Shown here in pieces: positions 1 through 7,145 of a stretch of DNA of 35,338 nucleotides; position 1 is the stretch's first letter, and each line of letters starts with the position of its first letter. The notes under the pieces were generated by a model. That model was given only the letters and a program-made list of their open reading frames with translations. It made no database searches and was not told the origin of the DNA. The stretch comes from an uncultured Lachnospiraceae bacterium (GTDB taxonomy: Bacteria > Bacillota > Clostridia > Lachnospirales > Lachnospiraceae). The DNA lies in the NCBI GenBank assembly GCA_910585605.1, contig CAJUFL010000042.1, positions 1-35,338 of the forward strand, given 5' to 3'. The position numbers were made by a program, and so were the translations under genes.

Positions 1-399
1 CTTGTCGATACTGTCCGGCATGAAATCATTGAACGGTATCGCCCCGGCGAAGATGACCCGCATTTGAAAGTGCTGCAAGCCGCCCATATCAGCGATGATG
101 AATATTTCAGCCACATGGTTCTGGATGACCTCAACCTCATTATCCGGGATATTCGGGAAGCTCACAAAAAGGACAGTGAGAGTGCGCCCCAGACCACCGT
201 TGCCGATGAACTGAAAGAAAATCTGGAAGCGGTCGAAAATTTCAAGGGCAGCCGGGATGAAAAGCTGGTTGTTCTTTACTGCAAGCAGCTCGGTATCAAC
301 TATAAAAATCTGTCAGACGAAGAATTTCGCTGGCTGATTCGGATTCTCAAAAAATCAAAGAAAATGGGAACGCCTATCAGCCAGAGGAAAAAACGGTAA
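1..399 (+). CDS. C-terminal part of an unrecognised protein, cut by the window edge
   Basis: The frame is open from the first base, so the gene starts outside the window; the 132 visible residues are a C-terminus ending in a basic tail (S-Q-R-K-K-R). The visible part is charged and helical, with no membrane segment and no motif I recognise. Its codons are clearly richer in G and C than the genes that follow, which points to another donor. With tnpV and insertion scars nearby, I infer it belongs to a mobile or conjugative element. I do not assign a function. A strong hairpin lies just after the stop. Confidence 0.7.
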   Translation, partial: LVDTVRHEIIERYRPGEDDPHLKVLQAAHISDDEYFSHMVLDDLNLIIRDIREAHKKDSESAPQTTVADELKENLEAVENFKGSRDEKLVVLYCKQLGINYKNLSDEEFRWLIRILKKSKKMGTPISQRKKR

Positions 400-404
400 A
401 GAAA

Positions 405-449
405 AAACCGCTGTTGCATGGTTTGTTGGCTCCCATGTAGCAGCGGTTT
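405..449 (-). terminator. Rho-independent terminator of the XRE-def cassette, possibly bidirectional
   Basis: A 17-bp stem (AAACCGCTGTTGCATGG pairing with CCATGTAGCAGCGGTTT, including two wobble pairs) encloses a ten-base loop. On the minus strand it is followed by TTTTTTCTTT, so it terminates the minus-strand operon ending at 497. On the plus strand there is no T tract, but it may still slow transcription leaving the first gene. Confidence 0.8.
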
Positions 450-496
450 GTGCTGTGGTTATTCAGTTGAAAATCAGAACGGCAAACTGGAATTTT

Positions 497-1042
497 CTAA
501 AATAGTAAAGCCGTACCGCTTACGATTTTTTCTTTTACTGCTGAAACAGTATCTTTGATTGAGTGCGCAGTTGTATCTATAACATTTAATTCATAGATTC
601 CTAAATTAGAAAATTGTTTCCACATTGTTTCAACTAATTCAACATTTGTTTCTCTATCTAACTTTGAGCGTTCGATAGCTCGCTTCATAGTTTCTTCTTT
701 ACTTGCCCTTAAAACGATATAGTGTACTTCATAATGCTCTTGAACAATGTTGAGCCACGGCTCTAAAAACCACGGTCCTACAATGCCATCTACAATTACA
801 TCATATCCACCACGAACATATCGCTTCGCAGCTTCTAAAAATGCTTCAATGACAACCAAATTTTGCTCATTTGATTCTGGCAAATGTGGTGGTATTGCCC
901 CTTTACTCAAATAATGGTAAAAGTCATCTGTGTGCATATGCACAGACTTTTCCAAATCTGATTCTTTTGCAACAGCAGATGCCGTTGTAGTTTTCCCTGT
1001 TCCCGGCGAACCTGTGATTACAATAATTCTACCTTGATTCAT
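497..1042 (-). CDS. P-loop (AAA/kinase-like) NTPase
   Basis: A 181-residue soluble P-loop protein. A Walker A motif G-S-P-G-T-G-K-T-T lies at residues 11-19, followed by a D-D-F-Y-H-Y segment and a V-I-V-D-G-I-V-G segment of the type seen in small-molecule kinases such as gluconate or shikimate kinase and chloramphenicol phosphotransferase. A lid-like region R-A-S-K-E-E-T-M-K-R-A follows. I infer a kinase that phosphorylates a small molecule or nucleotide; the substrate is unknown. It is the last gene of the minus-strand cassette led by an XRE regulator, 35 bases after the acetyltransferase. A GGGAAGG ribosome site precedes the ATG, with rather wide spacing. Confidence 0.8.
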   Translation of the reverse strand: MNQGRIIVITGSPGTGKTTTASAVAKESDLEKSVHMHTDDFYHYLSKGAIPPHLPESNEQNLVVIEAFLEAAKRYVRGGYDVIVDGIVGPWFLEPWLNIVQEHYEVHYIVLRASKEETMKRAIERSKLDRETNVELVETMWKQFSNLGIYELNVIDTTAHSIKDTVSAVKEKIVSGTALLF

Positions 1043-1077
1043 CTATGTTTTACCTTCCCAACTTCTAATTTTTTACA

Positions 1078-1602
1078 TCATATCCCAATAGCCTTGTCGT
1101 ACTCAATAACTCCATTTAATTTGTTTTGACTTCCGTTAAGATTAAGTGCCATAAAACTTTCATCGTCAACTTCAAATGGCGCTTTTATTCCACACTCACT
1201 TGCCGGAATATATCCTGCCTTTGGATAGTATTTGGAATGTCCCAAAACAACTGAATATTCATATCCCAATTTATGTGCTATACTGTGTCCTTCTTTCATC
1301 AAAGATAATCCGATTCCCCTGTTCTGATAATCGGGTAATACAGAAAGAGGGGCAAGCGCAAGAACCTCAACCCCTTGAACAACTGCTTTTGTAAAAAGAA
1401 TATGTCCTACAATTTTTTCGTCCTCGACAGCAACAAGAGAAAGTTCCGGAATAAACGATTTGCTTTTTCTTAACGCAGCAACTAAGTTCTGTTCATTTCC
1501 ATCTGTATATTCAGCATTTTCAAATGCTTCTTTTACAACATGATATACCGTATCATAATCTTCTGGTCTTTCTTGTCTTATAATCAAAATAGATACTTCC
1601 AT
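1078..1602 (-). CDS. GNAT N-acetyltransferase (YhbS-like)
   Basis: An acetyltransferase of the GNAT fold, about 174 residues from the ATG used here. It opens with I-I-R-Q-E-R-P-E-D-Y-D, typical of YhbS-type GNATs (COG3153), and has the acetyl-CoA loop motif Y-Q-N-R-G-I-G preceded by the strand L-A-P-L-S-V-L-P. The later V-V-L-G-H-S-K-Y-Y-P-K-A-G-Y segment also fits the family. The acceptor is not predictable; drugs, small amines and proteins are all known for GNATs. A TTG at 1638 is a possible earlier start: it lies nine bases after the upstream stop and has a GAGAGG site. The ATG at 1602 has no clear ribosome site, but the family homology begins near it. Part of the XRE-def cassette. Confidence 0.85.
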   Translation of the reverse strand: MEVSILIIRQERPEDYDTVYHVVKEAFENAEYTDGNEQNLVAALRKSKSFIPELSLVAVEDEKIVGHILFTKAVVQGVEVLALAPLSVLPDYQNRGIGLSLMKEGHSIAHKLGYEYSVVLGHSKYYPKAGYIPASECGIKAPFEVDDESFMALNLNGSQNKLNGVIEYDKAIGI

Positions 1603-1647
1603 AGTTTTAAGTTTTTTTACAATTACAGGAAATAGCAAATCTACTAT

Positions 1648-2832
1648 CTACCTCTCAATTTTTATGGCTCTGACAATGATAATATCCGGGATTTCTTTAT
1701 TAAAATAGCATTCTTCGTAAAATCCGTCTATAACAAAGCCAGTATCAAAACACAGATTAAAAATATCCTGTAAAGAACGATGATAATAACATTGTTTTTG
1801 TGGCTGTCCTTCAATCGCAATATCGTAATAGCTGTGCGGCGTCATATATTTTTCTGTAAGCGTTACAAAACAGGGGTGCTGTGTCGCAAATACAAATACT
1901 CCGTTATCCTCAAGCAATTTATAAACAGAGGTAAAAAGCGGCTTAATGTCTGTAATATCCATGACCGCCATGTTTGAGACTGCTTTTGTAAATGGCTTAT
2001 TTCTTTTTAATGCCATCAGACTTGTTTCATTCGTAGCGTCTGCTACACAAAACTCAATGTGATCAGCATACCGTTTTTGGCGCTTTTTTGCCAGTTCCAC
2101 CATTTTCTCACTATAATCAAAAGCCAAAACAGAGACAGCTTTTTCTGCAAGATATGCAGAATAATTTCCATTCCCACAGGCAATATCTAAAATATAGTCT
2201 GTTGGATCAGGATTTAGAAGCTCTGTTACTTTTGGACGGACAACTTCTCTGTGAAAATCATTTGATTCATCCCCCATTGAACAATCCCAAAATTCAGCGT
2301 TCTGATTCCAGATTGCTTTACTTTCTTCTTTTGAATACTGTATAATATCCTCTTTCTGCAAAATTACTTTTTCTCCTTCGCCGCATGGCTCCTGAAATGC
2401 GTGATAATGATGTTCCAATATTTCATCTGTTATCACAAACGGCGAATTGGCATTTAAGACCTGATTTCTTTTATATAGTCTTTTTTGCAAAAGCTCCTTA
2501 CTGGCTTTCATATAGACAAGTTCCGTTTCAGCGCCTGCTTTTTGGATCAGCTCTTTATAAAAATTCCGATTTTCCTTACTCCAGAAACTAAAATCAATCA
2601 CAACGTCTTTTCCCTGCTGAATCAGGGACAGCAGCTTTTTTTGAAGCGCAGCCTCCACCTGCTCTGACAATTTTTCATATTGTTCTTCCGGATAATCAAT
2701 TCCCTTTCTCCCATAAAGTTTCCACATTTCTTCATCAATGGAAAGTCTGATATATCCTTCCTGTTCTTTTTTCTTGGCGTAAGTAGTCTTTCCAGAACCA
2801 CATACGCCGCACATCATAATAACTTTGCTCAT
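1648..2832 (-). CDS. P-loop kinase fused to SAM-dependent methyltransferase
   Basis: A two-domain protein of 394 residues. The N-terminal domain (about 1-165) is a P-loop kinase of the polynucleotide-kinase/zeta-toxin-like group, with Walker A G-V-C-G-S-G-K-T at 9-16 and a V-V-I-D-F-S-F-W strand. The C-terminal domain (about 175-394) is a class I SAM methyltransferase with motif I D-I-A-C-G-N-G-N-Y near 217 and an acidic F-D-Y-S-E-K-M motif II. I chose the ATG at 2832 because an AAAGGAG site sits four bases upstream; the ATG at 2862 has none. Both halves have separate relatives, so this looks like a genuine fusion. The substrate is unknown; with a deformylase upstream, an RNA, nucleotide or antibiotic target is possible. 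Confidence 0.85.
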   Translation of the reverse strand: MSKVIMMCGVCGSGKTTYAKKKEQEGYIRLSIDEEMWKLYGRKGIDYPEEQYEKLSEQVEAALQKKLLSLIQQGKDVVIDFSFWSKENRNFYKELIQKAGAETELVYMKASKELLQKRLYKRNQVLNANSPFVITDEILEHHYHAFQEPCGEGEKVILQKEDIIQYSKEESKAIWNQNAEFWDCSMGDESNDFHREVVRPKVTELLNPDPTDYILDIACGNGNYSAYLAEKAVSVLAFDYSEKMVELAKKRQKRYADHIEFCVADATNETSLMALKRNKPFTKAVSNMAVMDITDIKPLFTSVYKLLEDNGVFVFATQHPCFVTLTEKYMTPHSYYDIAIEGQPQKQCYYHRSLQDIFNLCFDTGFVIDGFYEECYFNKEIPDIIIVRAIKIER

Positions 2833-2875
2833 AAAACTCCTTTTCTTTTTCCGAAACGGCATCTATCAATTTGCA

Positions 2876-3334
2876 CTACACAACAGAAAGTTCTTCAATC
2901 GCTTTATCTAAAAAAATCATACCGTCCAGATGTTCCAGCTCATGGCAGAAGCATTTTGCCATTTCATCTTCTCCGTCAACTATAATTTCCTCTCCATATT
3001 CATTGAGTGCCTGAATCGTGACCTTTTGTGGACGAATTGTTTTTACAAAACGGTTCGGGAAACTAAGGCATCCCTCAACACATTCCTGCACACCGCTTTG
3101 GCTTATCATTTTCGGATTTACAAGTTTTAATCGTGTATCGTTAAAATCAATGACAACCAACCGTTTCAAAACGCCAACCTGATTTGCTGCCAGTGCAGCT
3201 CCATTTTCTGTTTCATGTAATGTATCAAGCATATCATCTAAGAGCTGCCTGATTTTATCATCAACTTTTAGGACAGCTTTACATTTTTTTCTTAATATAG
3301 GGTCGCTGTCATAGCGAAGAAATCTTGTTGCCAC
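2876..3334 (-). CDS. def: Peptide deformylase
   Basis: Removes the formyl group from the N-terminal methionine of nascent proteins; an Fe/Zn enzyme. All three family motifs are visible in 152 residues: G-A-A-L-A-A-N-Q (motif 1, with Asn where most enzymes have Pro), E-G-C-L-S (motif 2, metal-binding Cys) and H-E-L-E-H (motif 3, metal-binding and catalytic). The length fits short Gram-positive deformylases. Its start lies inside the end of the XRE gene (26-base overlap), so the two are probably translationally coupled. Because it sits in a regulated cassette with tnpV next door, I infer it may be an accessory copy beside a housekeeping def elsewhere. Confidence 0.93.
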   Translation of the reverse strand: MATRFLRYDSDPILRKKCKAVLKVDDKIRQLLDDMLDTLHETENGAALAANQVGVLKRLVVIDFNDTRLKLVNPKMISQSGVQECVEGCLSFPNRFVKTIRPQKVTIQALNEYGEEIIVDGEDEMAKCFCHELEHLDGMIFLDKAIEELSVV

Positions 3335-3572
3335 TTTTTACCTCCTGTCTGCTGCTGTCAGCTCTTGATTTTCTCAAACTTACATCAAATAAAAATACCT
3401 CCTCAATGGCACACTCAAATACTTTAGAAATATCATATGCAAGCCAGATAGATGGTTCAAATTTTTCTGTTTCTATGGCATTTATCGCCTGCCTTGAAGC
3501 TCCAACCAGTTCTCCTAATTGCTCTTGCGTCAGCCCTCGCTGTTCTCGCAATTCTTTTATTCTGTTTTTCAT
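3309..3572 (-). CDS. XRE/Cro-family helix-turn-helix regulator
   Basis: An 87-residue DNA-binding protein. The helix-turn-helix covers about residues 5-58, with the typical R-G-L-T-Q-E-Q-L-G-E-L and S-R-Q-A-I-N-A-I-E patterns. The family's core (about 65-70 residues) is followed by a short basic tail. The start at 3572 is set by a GGAGG site four bases upstream; the open frame reaches further, to 3689, but runs through the promoter. The gene is first in the minus-strand operon and overlaps def by 26 bases. Two palindromes at its own promoter suggest that it represses itself and the cassette. Confidence 0.92.
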   Translation of the reverse strand: MKNRIKELREQRGLTQEQLGELVGASRQAINAIETEKFEPSIWLAYDISKVFECAIEEVFLFDVSLRKSRADSSRQEVKSGNKISSL

Positions 3573-3585
3573 AGTTCCTCCAAAA

Positions 3586-3640
3586 GTAAGGTTAACATTA
3601 CAATAATTATATATGTTTTTTCTTGTAATGTCAACCTTAC
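3586..3640 (-). promoter_or_regulatory. Near-consensus promoter with two palindromic operators, XRE-def cassette
   Basis: On the minus strand, TTGACA (3629-3634) and TATAAT (3606-3611) are separated by exactly 17 bases, a perfect sigma-A promoter. Two almost identical 16-bp palindromes of the form GTAAnGTTAACnTTAC (one with GTCAAC) lie at 3586-3601 and 3625-3640. The upstream one covers the -35 box; the other covers the expected start point. Together they also form a 17-of-18-base inverted repeat. A bound regulator at both sites would block polymerase, so XRE autoregulation is inferred. Confidence 0.85.
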
Positions 3641-3675
3641 ACCCATTTTCTGTTACATAAATATTTATAAAAACA

Positions 3676-3707
3676 GGAAACGATACCATGTTTCAGATAT
3701 CGTTTCC
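3676..3707 (-). terminator. Rho-independent terminator of tnpV
   Basis: A perfect 10-bp stem (GGAAACGATA with TATCGTTTCC) around a 12-base loop, followed on the minus strand by TGTTTTTAT. It lies directly after tnpV and just upstream of the XRE promoter, insulating the two units. Confidence 0.8.
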
Positions 3708-3720
3708 CTATATCATACCC

Positions 3721-4098
3721 TTATGAATAGATCATCTCATGCAGAACAATTTCTTCTGCCCGGTTACGGATGTTATTGCAACGCTGCACCCATTCCATTT
3801 GAGAAGTACGCTTTAATTCCTCTGTCACGCCCTCGGTAGCTTTCATCTGCTCCATGATAGTGTCTAACCGTTCCTGTGCCTGTTCGTTCAGGTCTGCAAG
3901 ATATGTCCACAATTCTCCGATCAGTATCAGTGTGTTCAATCTGGCTGGGTGGGCTTCTCTTAAATATTCCCGGTGCATCCGTCCGTACTTTCCGATAGGA
4001 CGGTGTTCCTCCGGCAGCTTCAAATCTGGGATATAGTAATCTCCGACAAGGATATAATCAATTCCGTTTTCTGTTATTCTTGGTTTCAATTCGCTCAT
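3721..4098 (-). CDS. tnpV: Transposon-encoded protein TnpV
   Basis: A 125-residue protein of the TnpV family, found on Tn4451-like and related mobilisable elements of Clostridia. Recognisable features are the G-D-Y-Y-I-P-D-L-K-L-P start, the G-K-Y-G-R-M-H-R-E-Y-L motif, the E-G-V-T-E-E-L-K segment and the closing W-V-Q-R-C-N-N-I-R-N-R-A-E-E-I-V-L. Its biochemical role is not established. The start at 4098 follows a GAGGAG site; an upstream ATG at 4134 lacks one. No recombinase gene accompanies it in this window, so the element it came from is degraded or rearranged. Confidence 0.9.
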   Translation of the reverse strand: MSELKPRITENGIDYILVGDYYIPDLKLPEEHRPIGKYGRMHREYLREAHPARLNTLILIGELWTYLADLNEQAQERLDTIMEQMKATEGVTEELKRTSQMEWVQRCNNIRNRAEEIVLHEMIYS

Positions 4099-4232
4099 AT
4101 TTTTAATCTCCTCATTCTGGCTTATTTTTTGCAAGTCTGACTCTCCAGAAATATTGGTAAATCATTGGTAAAATTGAGAATGAAACATAAGAACTACTAT
4201 TTATAGAAGTATTTAAGACGATTTGAGACTTT

Positions 4233-4406
4233 TTATTCTGAACAGTAAATCCTGCCGTGGCAGATGAATAATATTTTTATCATATCTTTGAAACTTGCAC
4301 TATCTACATATGTTCCGCCCAAATCACTATTGCACTTTGACACCAATACATTATTTCCCTCTTGGATTAAAGTTTCAATTCCTTGTAAAGCCATTCCTTT
4401 ATTCAT
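4233..4406 (-). pseudogene. Chimeric 57-residue ORF ending in a phosphatase-like scar
   Basis: From an ATG at 4406, with a purine-rich AAAGGCGG site upstream, a frame of 57 codons runs to TAA at 4233. The first 41 residues (starting M-N-K-G-M-A-L-Q-G) are unrecognised. The next eleven read M-I-K-I-L-F-I-C-H-G-R, matching the N-terminus of low-molecular-weight protein-tyrosine phosphatases up to the start of the active-site loop, where the match stops. I read it as a gene fragment joined to an insertion scar. It is the only coding-like signal in the interval 4099-4512. Confidence 0.45.
4252..4285 (-). repeat. Phosphatase-start scar repeat, copy 1
   Basis: Thirty-four bases, identical to copy 2 at 5402-5435 and similar to copy 3 at 9521-9550. 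The minus strand encodes M-I-K-I-L-F-I-C-H-G. The end of the shared part contains a small perfect palindrome, CTGCCGTGGCAG. Sequence on either side of the copies is different. Confidence 0.85.
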
Positions 4407-4512
4407 TGTTGTTTACCGCCTTTATTTTTTCAACAAAATAGTGTTGTCTTATTATTTAGAGGTATTTTATAAGGATTGCAACCAACGATTATTCTTTTTG
4501 CTTCAATTATTA

Positions 4513-4842
4513 CTACACCATATTATCCCGATTCTGCCCATTATAAAGGAACCTTCTAACTTCCATAATCAAATCATTCGGATCATCATCTATTACCACA
4601 TAATAAATAATATAATTATCCACATAAATACGATAATAAGAATATCTGCGTTCTCTCACAGAATGATACAGTTCAAAAGATTCAGCCAACGGAAGCCGCT
4701 CCATAATAGCCTCTTCCACCTTATCCAATAAGTCATTTGCTGCTTTTGGATTCTTCAATTTCTCCGCAATATAGGTTACTTTTTCGTCAAGATCCTCATA
4801 AAAAAGTGGCAGATAACTCAATCTGTACTTTTTACTGAACAT
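4513..4842 (-). CDS. RelE/ParE-family toxin
   Basis: A 109-residue protein with the RelE/ParE fold signature: Y-R-L-S-Y-L-P-L-F-Y-E-D-L at the start, a helical hairpin, then the strand-rich end R-R-Y-S-Y-Y-R-I-Y-V-D-N-Y-I-I-Y-Y-V and V-R-R-F-L-Y. RelE members cleave mRNA on the ribosome; ParE members poison gyrase; the sequence alone does not decide which. It overlaps the upstream antitoxin by 11 bases, the usual coupling of such pairs. The lone pair in an island suggests a stabilisation or addiction role (inference). Confidence 0.9.
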   Translation of the reverse strand: MFSKKYRLSYLPLFYEDLDEKVTYIAEKLKNPKAANDLLDKVEEAIMERLPLAESFELYHSVRERRYSYYRIYVDNYIIYYVVIDDDPNDLIMEVRRFLYNGQNRDNMV

Positions 4843-5092
4843 TTATCTTCCTCCGTAGTTCTCCAAAAACTTCCTCATGGCTCATCCGTGTATCTTTTTC
4901 CGCCGCAAACCTATCTGCCTTATCCAATGCCGCTTCCACACCATCCGTCAACTTTGAATACTCCTCAAGACTAAGTACTACCATTGTTCCATATCCATTT
5001 TTTGTTAAATATACCGGTTCACCCGCATTTACAATTTTCTCAATATCAGGAAATTTATTTCTCAAATCTGAAACAGGTCTAATCTGTAACAT
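4832..5092 (-). CDS. Phd/YefM-family antitoxin
   Basis: An 86-residue antitoxin. Its N-terminal DNA-binding part (about residues 1-55) has the family pattern I-R-P-V-S-D-L-R-N-K-F-P, G-E-P-V-Y-L-T-K-N-G and M-V-V-L-S-L-E-E-Y. The C-terminal tail (about 56-86) is charged and would wrap the toxin. It is first in the operon, as usual for Phd/YefM pairs, and would repress its own promoter. An AAGGGGTG site stands ahead of the ATG. The A+T-rich region upstream (5093-5170) should hold promoter and operator, but I see no clear dyad. Confidence 0.92.
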   Translation of the reverse strand: MLQIRPVSDLRNKFPDIEKIVNAGEPVYLTKNGYGTMVVLSLEEYSKLTDGVEAALDKADRFAAEKDTRMSHEEVFGELRRKINVQ

Positions 5093-5280
5093 ATGTGTTC
5101 ACCCCTTATCGATATTTTATCTTAATTTTATCATTATCCATATTCTACTCTACTATTCTAAAAAAAACAACCATTGATTCATTATCTCTATGTATTATAC
5201 AAAAAGTGTAATTAATTTATATAAGGCAAATGGCAGTTTCCTTTCCATGAAGAAAACCGCCACCTTGTAAACTGACTTAT

Positions 5281-5433
5281 TTAGCCCGTAAACAATATCA
5301 TTTCAGGCTCTTTAAAAAATGGTGTAGTAGTGGTGTTGTAAACACATTTCCGTTGCGCAAAAATATTGATTTTATTGACTTTTCCGGGATTCTTTAAAAT
5401 ACTGCCGTGGCAGATGAATAATATTTTTATCAT
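5281..5433 (-). pseudogene. 50-codon ORF: phosphatase N-terminus fused to foreign sequence
   Basis: An ATG at 5433 with a clean AAAGGAG site nine bases upstream opens a 50-residue frame. Residues 1-10 are M-I-K-I-L-F-I-C-H-G, the start of a low-molecular-weight protein-tyrosine phosphatase (the family continues N-x-C-R-S). From residue 11 the sequence is unrelated and includes T-T-T-T-P-F. Translation signals of the original gene appear kept while its body was replaced. I infer that an element inserted at codon 11. Whether the peptide is made is unknown. Confidence 0.5.
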
Positions 5434-5435
5434 AT
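5402..5435 (-). repeat. Phosphatase-start scar repeat, copy 2
   Basis: Exact 34-base match to copy 1 at 4252-4285, in the same orientation. It includes the ATG and the first ten codons of the interrupted phosphatase-like frame. Copies 1 and 2 bracket the toxin-antitoxin pair. Confidence 0.85.
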
Positions 5436-5877
5436 ATTTAAACTCCTTTGATTATAGGCTTTTTCTTCATTTTTCGATGTTTTTACAAAATTTCATTTTC
5501 TTTGTTACTTGCATATCTTAGTATAAATCGGCATAAGTTTTCACCCAAAAGTTGTAAAACCATGTATCGATTACAACGTTACAAATCTCTATCACGTCTT
5601 TTTACACTCATTAAAACTGCTCTTTCGTATCTTGAAAGTACCCTAATATGACAAAAAACACATTCCAGGGGGTAAAATGTTATTGGATAGATATGTATTT
5701 TTTTACAATAACGGATTTATCAGGAATTGCATTCTACAATGCTTTATCAAAACGACTACCTCCAGGAACCGCCAAAATAGAACCTGTATCATTCATTGAA
5801 TTAGGAAAAGAATGGGGTAGTTTTCAACCGTCGTCCAAAATTTATTGTATGCCAACAGCAATAACGATGTATTGATT
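5434..5877. other. Intergenic stretch without a convincing gene
   Basis: A plus-strand 75-codon frame (5648-5875) has no ribosome site and no family I recognise; the minus strand here is broken by stops. A 13-base match to the direct repeats flanking the unknown gene at 8214 (CAAAAGTTGTAAA) occurs at 5546-5558. I see this stretch as decayed island sequence. Confidence 0.4.
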
Positions 5878-6570
5878 TTACAGGTTATCATATAACCATT
5901 TTTTAATCACCTCGTCATCTCTATTTCCCATAAAAGAATGTTCACTATATTCTGATATAGTTAATGCCACATGATTAGACTTTGCAAAATTTTCTATAAC
6001 CTGTAAAGACTGTAAATTATCCCTGCCTCCATAAAGTATATAGGTTTCGCTATTCCATCTCTCTATAGGATTTTTCTTTACATACTGGTAATAATCCCAA
6101 GACAACGTGTCAATCGGTGTTGGAATTTCCTTTTTGGTATAAAGCATTTCTTCTGTGATATGAAACCACAGAAACATATTTTGGATAAGATGTTCCATAT
6201 TTACGATTGGAGACAGAAAAAAGCACTTTTCAAAAGTGATATCTTTATATGCCTGCAAGCCGAAATATGCACCTAAACTGCAAGCAAACAAAGATACCAT
6301 TTTCCAATTAGCAAGGGTATAGGAACTTATTTGATGAAGGTCAGAAATTCCATTCCAAATATCGCACCTGTAATTTTCATCTTTTCGTTCTCCGTGTTCC
6401 GGCAAATCAAAGCTTATTGTCTGATATCCTTTATTTTCTGCTATCTGAGCAAAAGTTTCAGCCGATTCCTTATCAGACATTTTTCCATGAACATAAATAT
6501 ATGCTTTGTCTGATTTTGCTCCCCAAATAATGACAGGAATTTTCCCAATATAAAATTTTGTTATTCTCAT
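5878..6570 (-). CDS. Alpha/beta hydrolase
   Basis: A 230-residue soluble hydrolase with a complete probable triad. The nucleophile is Ser98 in A-C-S-L-G (an A replacing the first Gly of the usual G-x-S-x-G), the acid Asp184 in Y-G-G-R-D, and the base His211 in S-E-H-S-F. An early Y-V-H-G-K (27-30) fits the oxyanion-hole strand. No signal peptide is seen. The substrate is unknown; the layout is like small esterases and dienelactone-hydrolase-type proteins. The ribosome site before the ATG is weak. It stands alone between scar repeats. Confidence 0.85.
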   Translation of the reverse strand: MRITKFYIGKIPVIIWGAKSDKAYIYVHGKMSDKESAETFAQIAENKGYQTISFDLPEHGERKDENYRCDIWNGISDLHQISSYTLANWKMVSLFACSLGAYFGLQAYKDITFEKCFFLSPIVNMEHLIQNMFLWFHITEEMLYTKKEIPTPIDTLSWDYYQYVKKNPIERWNSETYILYGGRDNLQSLQVIENFAKSNHVALTISEYSEHSFMGNRDDEVIKKWLYDNL

Positions 6571-6689
6571 CTTTCATCACCAATTATATCGTATCATCAG
6601 AAAATAACTACCTCAATATACTATCACTTACAGAAGTGTTTTTTACCTACAGAACCCTTCATCAGAGTCTTCTACATGGCAATACAAAA

Positions 6690-6715
6690 GAGAGGCCGCA
6701 AAACTACGACCTCTC
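6690..6715 (-). terminator. Rho-independent terminator of the CD3324-family gene
   Basis: A stem of GAGAGG(C)CG with CG(A)CCTCTC and an eight-base loop, followed on the minus strand by TTTTGTATT, directly after the gene ending at 6721. Confidence 0.75.
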
Positions 6716-6720
6716 GAAAA

Positions 6721-6984
6721 TCACTTTCCATATATAATTTTCCTAATTGAATGAACAGAAAGATAATACATATCTGCTAATTCTTCAACACTTTTTCCTT
6801 GCTGATAGCCTTTTCTTATTTTCATATTTCTCTGTTCAATCTCCAATTTACAACCGCTCAATTCGCCCCATTTCTTTTTGCTGTCTTTTTTCGAAGGAAC
6901 ATAAATATACCCACCTTGTATATAACTTTGCAATTCCTCAACTAAAACAATGGGGAGTACCGAATCTGCTTTAATATATTTCAT
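6721..6984 (-). CDS. CD3324-family helix-turn-helix protein
   Basis: An 87-residue protein of the CD3324 family, common in Clostridia and related to Mor-type transcription activators. The N-terminus M-K-Y-I-K-A-D-S-V-L-P and the G-G-Y-I-Y-V-P-S stretch are typical. Residues 55-85 form a helix-turn-helix (G-K-S-V-E-E-L-A-D-M-Y-Y-L-S-V-H-S-I-R-K-I), so DNA binding is likely. The target is unknown. An AAGGAG site precedes the ATG. It has its own terminator, and a long hairpin separates it from the upstream acyltransferase gene. Confidence 0.85.
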   Translation of the reverse strand: MKYIKADSVLPIVLVEELQSYIQGGYIYVPSKKDSKKKWGELSGCKLEIEQRNMKIRKGYQQGKSVEELADMYYLSVHSIRKIIYGK

Positions 6985-7044
6985 ACAGGCTCACTCCTTC
7001 AACTTTTTATCGTCAAATAGCAAAGCCAGCATATTCGCCTTATT

Positions 7045-7088
7045 ACTCCATGCAAATGGCGTTAGCATTTACTGACTTTGCATGGAGT
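7045..7088. repeat. Perfect 12-bp inverted repeat between genes
   Basis: ACTCCATGCAAA (7045-7056) and TTTGCATGGAGT (7077-7088) form a strong stem with a 20-base loop. A T-rich run (TTTTTTCTTTTTTT) follows on the plus strand after nine bases, yet no plus-strand gene ends here. It lies between two minus-strand genes and may act as a terminator or mRNA-stabilising hairpin for the acyltransferase transcript. Confidence 0.6.
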
Positions 7089-7145
7089 GAAGCATCATTT
7101 TTTCTTTTTTTATTTATACACATCATATCACCATCCTAATTACAT

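Noticed and set aside
3573..3689. An N-terminal extension of the XRE regulator
   Set aside because: It overlaps the promoter and both operators; the inner ATG has a good GGAGG site.
4264..4731. A 155-codon plus-strand frame
   Set aside because: Antisense to the RelE-type toxin and to a scar repeat; the Ile/His-rich translation is unlike a protein.
5226..5262. An imperfect hairpin resembling a terminator
   Set aside because: Two mismatches and no T run on either strand.
5648..5875. A 75-codon plus-strand frame that looks partly protein-like
   Set aside because: No ribosome site, no recognisable family and decayed surroundings; noted only as intergenic content.
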